Shown piece by piece: positions 57,330 through 64,000 of a DNA stretch of 64,000 nt. A program made the position numbers and the translations under genes. Source of the DNA: Ursus arctos (Eukaryota > Chordata > Mammalia > Carnivora > Ursidae); the NCBI RefSeq assembly GCF_023065955.2, contig NC_079873.1, positions 100,106,128 to 100,170,127 on the forward strand, in the 5' to 3' direction. Below the pieces are notes generated by a model. The model was not told the DNA's origin, did not search any database, and saw only the letters and a list, made by a program, of their open reading frames with translations. How positions within the stretch are numbered: the first letter of the stretch is position 1; every line of letters starts with the position of its first letter.

Positions 57330-58719
57330 AGCAATTAAACAAGACAAAAATGTTTATTTGTAGTCTGGTATTTTTTCCTCTGTTGAATGGCACCCCTTCT
57401 GAAGACAGGGATCATGTTTTCCTTGTTCCTTCATCTCCTGAAATATGAATCTGAGCTTGGGTACTTTCACATTGGAAGTGTGCAAAAGTTTCATTGTATT
57501 TAAACATGAAAATTAAAATTCGAATCTTTACAAAAGATCAATTGTTGATGCTTCAATCACAATCAATCTTTTGATTTATTTTTCAAGTGAGAGTATGTCT
57601 CATCAGCATCCCCCGCCCCTGCAAGTTATAGTTTACAGGAAAGCGAAATCATCATGACTTTCACACATTTCTCTTTCCATTTGAAATACAAGTGTAAAGA
57701 AATAATTATAGTTTATAGAACTTATTAAAATTGTACAATTCTTCTAAAAAAAGAAAAATATATTTGAAAATGTAAAACTTCACACATGAAGTAATATACC
57801 ATATATATCCTGTATCTATAACAATTGTAAATTATAAAGAAAAAAATCCTGCTGCTGTAATTACAAGAGTTGTTATTCCATACTTCTAAAAATGCTCTGG
57901 TCTCTATAGTGTAGAGGCATCATACTGTTTAAATAACATCTTTTGATTAAACATACAATAAAATAGCTCCATGTTAAACTTGATGTTTTGTCCATCTTTT
58001 TATTTTTATTTGTTTTTGCCAAAGAAGTGATAATTTTATCTTTGGCATGTCATTCAATGTGATTGAGAGACCATGTCTCAAGGGACAGATACTAAAGCAT
58101 GTTGGCTTAGAGTTGAATAGAAAAGCAACTCTGAAGTCTTTTTGTCTCAACAGTGTTGATCTCTGGTACTTGGGTGTTTCTAATGTACTTTTGCTGAGTC
58201 ACTAGTAGTCTAGTAATCAAAGAGTATGGCTATGAGACAAGCAAAACAGAATTATAATTTCAATTTAACTTCAGCAATTCATAGGTTTTAAAGAAGTCCT
58301 GAATTTTAGGTATACAGAAATCAAGTGTGTCAATTTCCCAGGAAGGCGTAAAATGGTACCAACCTTTTTTTATGAATGAAGAAATTCAAAAGCCTTCCAG
58401 TTTTGAGCTTGTCAAAAAACTAGTTCTTAGAAACCGGGAATGTTCAAGTATTTTTTTATGTTATTCTCATCATAAATCCTTCATTTTAGTGTTCCCTTTC
58501 TAGGCTTTCTTTTGCTCCTCATTCTCCACTTTCTTCCACTCCCAATTATTTGTCCAGCATAGTCACTATATTTTCCATATACAAGCAGAATTTCAGTGGA
58601 ACACAATGCACTGGACATGTCCCTACGTTTCCCCCTCACAAAGATGTATGTGTTATAGTCTATCAATCAACTTATAAATTAGAATATTCATATCATACAC
58701 ACAATATTCAACAAAAATT
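57330..58719. other. Mostly unique sequence
   Basis: 57360-57480 has a faint L2-like impression ('gaagacagggatcatgttttccttgttccttcatctcctg'), not firm enough to call. No gene recognised; small frames near 58481-58732 have no known domains. Confidence 0.55.
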
Positions 58720-59260
58720 CACTGAGTACTAACACTCTGAGGCCATTCTCTAAACACTGGAGATATAGAAGATGATTAAATCACATTGAAGAAACTCAGT
58801 ATAATGGAGAGACTAAAAGACATTCAGATATTATCCAATACAACAGCTATTACAGTTGAAGTATTACAAAATGCCATTGGAGAATAGAGGAGGGAGTGAC
58901 CAAGTTTAGCTAGCAGGTTGAAAAAGGACTCAGAGAAAATTTTGTATTTGAAGAAAGTCTTCAGGGATAACAGGCATTTACTTAACAGAGAAAGAAGTAA
59001 ATTGGCATTCCTGGCAACTCCTGGCTTCAGAGATATGGAAGAACAACAAATTTTGGAGAAATGACAAGTAGCTTGACCTAGAGCATATGGATTGAACAAC
59101 AGGAGTTGAGGTTTGAGAGGTGGATTCAAATCAGGTTATAAAGGTCTGTGAAATTATATCAAAGGAGTTCGTATTTATCTGTGAACAGTGAAGGATAATT
59201 ATATGGCACTATATACAGTGTCATGCTCAACTTTGTGGGGAGGGAGAAAATAGGGTTTCC
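58720..59260 (+). repeat. Probable ancient interspersed repeat
   Basis: The order of segments ('ctgaggccattctctaaacactggagatatagaag', 'aatgccattggagaatagaggagggagtgacc', 'gaagaaagtcttcagggataacaggc', 'gaacaacaggagttgaggtttgag', 'ggttataaaggtctgtgaaattatat...ggagttcg') resembles a widespread mammalian repeat with the pattern 'caggcactgttctaggcactgggga...aaggcctttgtaggcc...ttggctttt'. Family name not recalled with certainty. Confidence 0.4.
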
Positions 59261-59555
59261 ATAAAGTAAACTAACACCTTCAGAATGGTTCCATAATTCA
59301 TATAGAAGTTCTTCTTCTTATATCCAGGTCAAATGTGCATGCATCCAGAAGTTTGCAAAGAGGTAAACACTATGATGAAAAACCTATGCATTGAAGCAAG
59401 CCAGATGAGAAGGTATTTGAGGACAGATGTTTGATTTCCCAATATCAGTATGACCAGGACAAAGGTGAGTACCCCATTAACTATTGCAAGGAGTCAACTC
59501 TCTGAAGGCTCCTGCTTTTGTTTGTTTTTCCTGGTTGTTTTAAGATTAAAAAAAT
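59261..59555. other. Unique spacer before L1-B
   Basis: No repeat recognised. It contains a good acceptor/donor pair (AG at 59326-59327, GTGAGT from 59465), treated under findings. Confidence 0.5.
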
Positions 59556-60539
59556 TAGGGAGGAGAAAAAGATGGAAGAGGAGTAGGGGACCTTTTTTCA
59601 GCTGGTCCCCTGAATCAAGCTGGATATCTACCAGACCATCCTGAACACCCACAGAATCAGCCTGAGATGTAGGAAGATACATCTGAATCTCTACAAATGA
59701 GCATCTCCAGTGCTGGGTATTGAGGTACAAAGCAGGGAGCCACGAATCTGCACACAGATATCAGAAGATAAATGAAAGGGGGAGGGAGATGCCGTGCTCG
59801 GGCACTGGAAAGCAGGAGCCTTCTGCACTGGGCAGTGGGCTGGACTCTCTGACCAGTAGCTGCCGGGAAACCAGACTGAAACTGGGAGTTCCGGAGCACA
59901 CCCTCGAACAAGTCTGAAACCGGGAGCTCGGGAGTATGTGAAACAGACTGAAACTGGTTCCTCAGGAGCATGTGCGACCAGACTGAAAACCGGAGCTCTG
60001 GAGTGCACATGAACCACACTGAAACAGGGAGCTCAGGAGCGTGCACGGGAATTGGGGGCAGCGGGCCATGTTAGAAGCACAAAGGGCAGAGACGTGCCAG
60101 CTCTGGCAGTGAGGACTGGGAGAATGGCTGTGGGCGCACAACCTGGAACACTGTGCAGTTTTTAGCAGTGCCGACAGAAACTGAGTTGGAATGGCCAGGA
60201 GAGCTCAGTGAAGAGCAGACTGCTATTTCTCTGTTCTGAGACAGAGGCTAGGATATGGCCACTGCTGCTCTGACTCTCAGAAGAGTCACAGAAAGCCACC
60301 AGGGAAAGCAAAAGCCTGGAAAACCTGATTCACACTGTGCCCATGCCCCCCACAGGGGACAGGGCACCTCTACCCAAACAGGGTTGCCTGAGTATCAGTG
60401 TCTCAAGCCCCTCCCCCAGAAGGCAGACTGAAAAATCAAGAAGCCCACATCCCTAAGGTCCCATAAAACAAGTGCTCATTGCTTGGGTCATGGTCAATAA
60501 TTTGGGCTCTGTATATTCCTGCAACCACTCTTCATCAGA
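59556..60539 (+). promoter_or_regulatory. L1-B 5'UTR with tandem repeats
   Basis: Homologous in block order to L1-A 39122-40049, from 'accagaccatcctgaac' to 'ggtcaataatttgggctctg'. The differences include a larger array of ~36-bp units (59870-60048). The family's promoter function is known; activity of this copy is unknown. Confidence 0.75.
59870..60048 (+). repeat. ~36-bp minisatellite (five units) in the L1 5'UTR
   Basis: Five units of the form ACCAGACTGAAAC.GGGAGCTC.GGAG.RYGTGNR, starting near 59870, 59909, 59943, 59978 and 60013, each 34-39 bases. L1-A has about two degenerate units at the equivalent place. The repeated pattern also gives repeated minus-strand words (PELPVSVWF, PELRFSVWS), which are a by-product. 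Confidence 0.88.
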
Positions 60540-61435
60540 ATGACAAGGAGGAGGAACCCCCAACAAAGGAAAGAAACAGACTGTGGCCTCTGCCACAGAA
60601 GTAATGGATATGGATATAACCAAATTGTCAGAAAAGGAGTTCAGAGTAACAATGGTCAAGATGATGTGCAGGCTTGAAACAAATATTAACGAAAATATTA
60701 ACAAGAATATAGAATCTCTAAGGGTGGAAATGAGCAAATCTGGTAGAAATTAAGAATTCTATGCATCAAATGCAGACTAAATTGGATGCTCTGATGGCCA
60801 GGGTAAACGAGGCAGAAGAACGAATTAGGAAGTTGCAAGATGAGATGATAAAAAAGAAGGAAAAAGAGGGAACAGGGGTTAAAAAACTCCAATTTCAAAA
60901 AATTAGAATATGGGAGATTACTGACTCAATGAAATGTTCCAGTGTCAGAATCATCGGCATCCCTGAGGGGGTGGAGAAAGAGAGAGGTCTAGAAGAGATA
61001 TTTGAACAAATTGTAGCTGAGAACTTCCCTAATCTGGCAAAGGAAACGAGCATTCGTGTCCGAGAGGCAGAGAGGACCCTTCCCAAGATCAATGAGAATA
61101 GACCAACACCACATCACATAATAGTACAATTCACAAATCTTAGTTCCAAAGACAAAATCTTGAAAGCAGCCAGGGGGAAAAGAATCCTCACCCACAGAGG
61201 AAAGAACATCAGAATAATGTCAGACCTGTCTAAAGAGACTTGCCAAACCAGAAAAAGGTGGCAAGACATATTCAGAGCACTAAGTGAGAAGAACATGAAG
61301 CCAAGGATCCTTTATCCAGCAAGGCTGCCTTTCAGAATGGATGGAGTGACAAGGACCTTCCAAGACCGGCAGAAATTGAAAGAATATGTGACCACCAAGC
61401 CATTCCTGCAAGAAATATTAAGGGGAGTTCTATAA
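60540..61435 (+). pseudogene. L1 ORF1, mostly intact C-terminal two thirds
   Basis: The ORF1 RNA-binding chaperone. The native-like ATG is at 60540, but the frame shifts before 60761. From 60761 to 61435 a 224-codon frame is continuous. It has the coiled-coil end (LDALMARVNEAEERIRKLQDE), the RRM-like core (SVRIIGIPEGVEKERGLEEI; IIVQFTNLSSKDKILKAARG), and the C-terminal domain (MKPRILYPARLPFRMDG; VTTKPFLQEILRGVL). This is the best preserved L1 protein segment in the window. It overlaps by 8 bases the start of the first ORF2 repeat unit (61428). Confidence 0.93.
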
Positions 61436-61858
61436 AAGTAAAAAGAGACCAAGAGTGATACAGAACAGAAATTTACAATCTATAGAAACAAAGACTTCCC
61501 AGGCAGCATGACATCATTAAAATTATATCTCTCAATAATCACTCACAATGTGAATGGCTTAAATGCTCCCACAAAAAGCCACAGGGTTGCAGATTGGATA
61601 AAAAGACATGACCCATTCATATATTACCTACAAGAGACTCATTTTGAAACTAAAGATAGATCCAGACTGAAAGTGAAGGGATGGAGAACCATTTTTCATG
61701 CCAACAGACTTCAAAATAAAGCTGGGGTAGCAATTCTCATATCAGAAAGATTAGATTTTAAGCTGAAGACTGTAGTTAAAGATACAAAAGGACACTATAT
61801 TATTCTTAAAGGGTGTGTCCAAAAAGAGGATCTAACAATTAGAAATATCTATGCCCCC
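61428..61858 (+). repeat. ORF2-start duplication, first copy (R1)
   Basis: 431 bp from 'ttctataaaag' (ORF1 stop region) to 'atgccccc' in the endonuclease. Contains its own ORF2 ATG at 61508 (MTSLKLYLSIITHNVNGLN, LQETHFETKD, TIRNIYAP). The frame continues past the junction into untranslated spacer sequence of the second copy and stops at 61951 after a nonsense tail, so R1 encodes only a truncated endonuclease start. Confidence 0.95.
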
Positions 61859-62288
61859 TTCTATAAAAGTAAAAAGGCCCCAAGAGTGATACAGAACAGA
61901 AAGTCACAGCCAATACAAACAAAGACTTTACTGGCAACATGGCATTATTAAAATCATATCTCTCAGTAATCAGTCTTATTGTTAATGGCTTAAATGCTCC
62001 CATAAAGTGCCACAGGGTTGCAGATTGGATAAAAAGAAATGACCCATCCATTTGCTGTCTACAAGAGACTCATTTTGAACCCAAAGATGCATTCAGACTG
62101 AGAGTAAGGGGATGGAGTACCATCTTTCATGCAAATGGACCTCAAAAGAAAGCTGGGGTAGCAATTCTCATATCAGATAGATTGGATTTTAAGCTAAAGA
62201 CTATAGGTAGAGATGCAGAAGGGCACTATATTATTCTTAAAGGAAGTATTCAACAAGTGGATACACAATTATAAATATATATGCCCCC
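61859..62288 (+). repeat. ORF2-start duplication, second copy (R2)
   Basis: 430 bp beginning again with 'ttctataaaag' and ending 'atgccccc', then continuing normally into the rest of the endonuclease ('caataggggagcagc'). ATG at 61939 (MALLKSYLSVISLIVNGLN, LQETHFEPKD). R2 shares AAAAAGGCCCCAAGAGTG and the VNGLNAPIK form with L1-A; R1 does not. A one-base loss near 62264 breaks the frame. Confidence 0.95.
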
Positions 62289-64000
62289 AATAGGGGAGCA
62301 GCAAGATACACAAGCCAACTCTTAACCAGAATAAAGAGACATATAAATAAAAATACATTAATAGTAGGGGACCTCAACACTTCACTATAAGAAATAGACA
62401 GAACACCTGGCAAAAACTAAGCAAAGAATCAAAGGCTTTGAATGCCATACTCGACGAGTTGGACCTCATAGATATATATAGAACACTACATCACAGAACC
62501 AAAGAATACTCATTCTATTCTAATGCCCATGGAACATTCTCAAGAATAGACCATGTTCTGGGACACAAAACAGGTCTCAACTGATACCAAAAGATTGAAA
62601 TTATCCCCTGCATATTCTCAGACCACAACACTCTGAAATTGGAACTCAACCACAAGGAAAAATTTGGAAGAGACTCAAACACTTGGAGACTAAGAACCAT
62701 CCTGCTCAGGAATGACTCGATAAACCAGGAAATCAAAAATCAAATTAAACAATTTATGGAGACCAATGAGAATGAAAATACAACAGTCCAAACCCTATGG
62801 GATACTGCAAAGGCAGTCCTAAGGGGGAAATACATAGCCATCCAAGCCTCACTCAAAAGAATAGAAAAATCTAAAATGCAGTTTTTATATTCTCACCTCA
62901 AGAAGCTGGAACAGCAACAGAGGGACAGGCCTAATCCACGCACGAGGAAGCAGTTGACCAAAATTAGAGCTGAAATCAATCAAGCAGAAACCAGAAGTAC
63001 AGTAGAGCAGATCAACAGGACTAGAAGCTGGTTCTTTGAGAGAATCAATAAAATTGACAGTCCACTGACAAGACTTATCCAAAAGAAAAGAGAAAGGACC
63101 CAAATTATTAAAATTATGAATGAAAAAGGAGAGGTCACAATGAACACCATTGAAATTGGAAGGATTATTAGAAATTTTTATCAATAGCTATATGCCAATA
63201 AACTAAGCAATCTAGAAAAGATGGAGGCCTTCCTGGAAACCTATAAACTACCAAGATTGAAACTGGAAGAAATTGATTTCTTAAACAGGCCAATTAATTA
63301 TGAAGAAATTGAGTCAATGATAAACAACCTTCCAAATAACAAAACTCCAGGCCCGGACGGTTTTCCTGGGGAATTCTACCAAACATTCAAAGAGGAAATA
63401 ATACCTAGTCTCCTAAAGCTATTTCAAAAAATAGAAACAGAAGGAAAGCTACCAAACTCATTCTATGAGGCCAATATAACCTTGATCCCCAAACCAGGCA
63501 AAGACCCCCTCCAAAAGGAGAATTACAGACCAATTTCCCTAATGAATATGGACGCCAAAATCCTCAACAAGATACTTGCTAATAGAATCCAACAGTACAT
63601 TAAAAGGATTATCCATCACGATCAAGTGGGATTCATACCTGGGATGCAAGCGTGCTTCAATATTCGCAAATTAATCAGCGTGATACATCATATCAACAAG
63701 AAAAGACTCAGGAACCATATGATCCTCTCAATTGATGCCGAATAAGCATTTGACAAAATACAACATCCTTTCCTGATTAAAACCCTTCAGAGTGTAGGAA
63801 TAGAAGGTACATTTCTCAATCTCATAAAAGCCATCTATGAAAAGCCTACTGCAAATATTATTCTCAATGGGGAAAAGCTGGAACCCTTTCCCTTAAGATC
63901 AGCAACTCGACAAGGATGCCCACTCTCGCCACTATTATTCAACATAGTACTAGAAGTCCTTGCAACAGCAATCATACGACAAAAAGGGATCAAAGGTATT
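62289..64000 (+). pseudogene. L1-B ORF2 remainder (endonuclease end, linker, RT), partial
   Basis: The endonuclease end (62289-62640) is broken and has TGA at 62582-62584, the same place as in L1-A. The linker frame 62639-63187 is open (182 codons) with MQFLYSHLKKLEQQQRDR and NRTRSWFFERINKID, closed by TAG. RT frame 63221-63745 (174 codons) has [29 protein letters not shown] and HMILSIDAE, then TAA (AAA to TAA) inside motif A just before AFDK. Beyond it the frame reads on with [13 protein letters not shown] (motif B intact) to the window edge. Truncated by the window and inactive. Confidence 0.93.

Larger units (their letters stand above)
59556..64000 (+). mobile_element. Full-length-type L1 (L1-B), cut by the window edge
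   Basis: Starts at about 59556 with 'ttagggaggagaaaaagatggaagagg', homologous to the L1-A start. 5'UTR to 60539, ORF1 60540-61435, duplicated ORF2 start (61428-62288), then linker and RT to the window end at 64000, before the FADD motif. The 3' part lies outside. Both ORFs carry frameshifts or stops. It is the same broad L1 type as L1-A, with a different 5'UTR repeat number and a compound ORF2 start. Confidence 0.94.

Noticed and set aside
59657..60046. Minus-strand frame with repeated PELPVSVWF words, suggestive of a repeat protein
   Set aside because: The repeats are the 36-bp minisatellite read backwards within the L1 5'UTR; not treated as a gene. The shared C-terminal frame is kept only as a low-confidence finding.

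Overview
This window is non-coding mammalian nuclear DNA, AT-rich and dominated by retrotransposons. The tRNA-derived SINEs have the head GGCGCCTGGGTGGC, a CT-rich body and an AATAAATAAATAAAATCTT tail. That head-and-tail pattern is the carnivoran CAN/SINEC family. Several copies carry a GACAGCCAGCGAGAGAGGG block that I associate with bears, seals and their relatives, so I infer a caniform carnivoran. I see no protein-coding host gene, no tRNA, rRNA or snRNA gene, no CpG island and no CRISPR array. By a rough sum, L1 LINE sequence makes up about 60% of the window.

Layout. 1-7150: a miniature 5'-inverted L1, an ancient L1 tail, two minus-strand L1s (760-2970 and 2971-5795) with nested insertions, and a plus-strand L1 tail. 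7150-15500: mostly unique sequence with SINEs, MIRs, a 320-bp CTTT/CCTT microsatellite, a solo LTR (9888-10350) and a MaLR LTR (12710-13078). 15515-19772: a long decayed minus-strand L1 from the end of ORF1 to its tail. 19795-26620: a MER20 DNA transposon, an ancient L1, a younger L1 with a perfect 16-bp target-site duplication (TSD), and a second MaLR LTR. 26625-38775: an unbroken stack of old L1s on both strands, carrying three young L1 tails, a 5'-inverted L1 and six SINEs.

39122-45110 is a near full-length L1 ('L1-A'): 5'UTR, ORF1, ORF2 (endonuclease, reverse transcriptase with FADD, C-terminal Cys/His region), 3'UTR and poly(A). It is inactivated by frameshifts and stops. 45128-47770 holds older L1 tails. 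47770-59555 is the most unique stretch, with an MLT1-type LTR, MIRs, L2 pieces, one SINE, an L1 fragment and a solo LTR with a 6-bp TSD. 59556-64000 is the 5' part of a second full-length-type L1 ('L1-B'), cut by the window edge.

The most unusual structure is in L1-B. The start of ORF2 (the endonuclease N-terminus) is present twice, head to tail (61428-61858 and 61859-62288). The two copies differ at roughly one base in seven, which suggests a chimera of two L1 lineages rather than a recent local duplication. Other points of interest are a 36-bp minisatellite in the L1-B 5'UTR, two twin-priming inversions, a multi-level nest at 31297-35385, and matching antisense reading frames in the two L1 5'UTRs. 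Family names come from recognising consensus patterns by eye; no database search was run.
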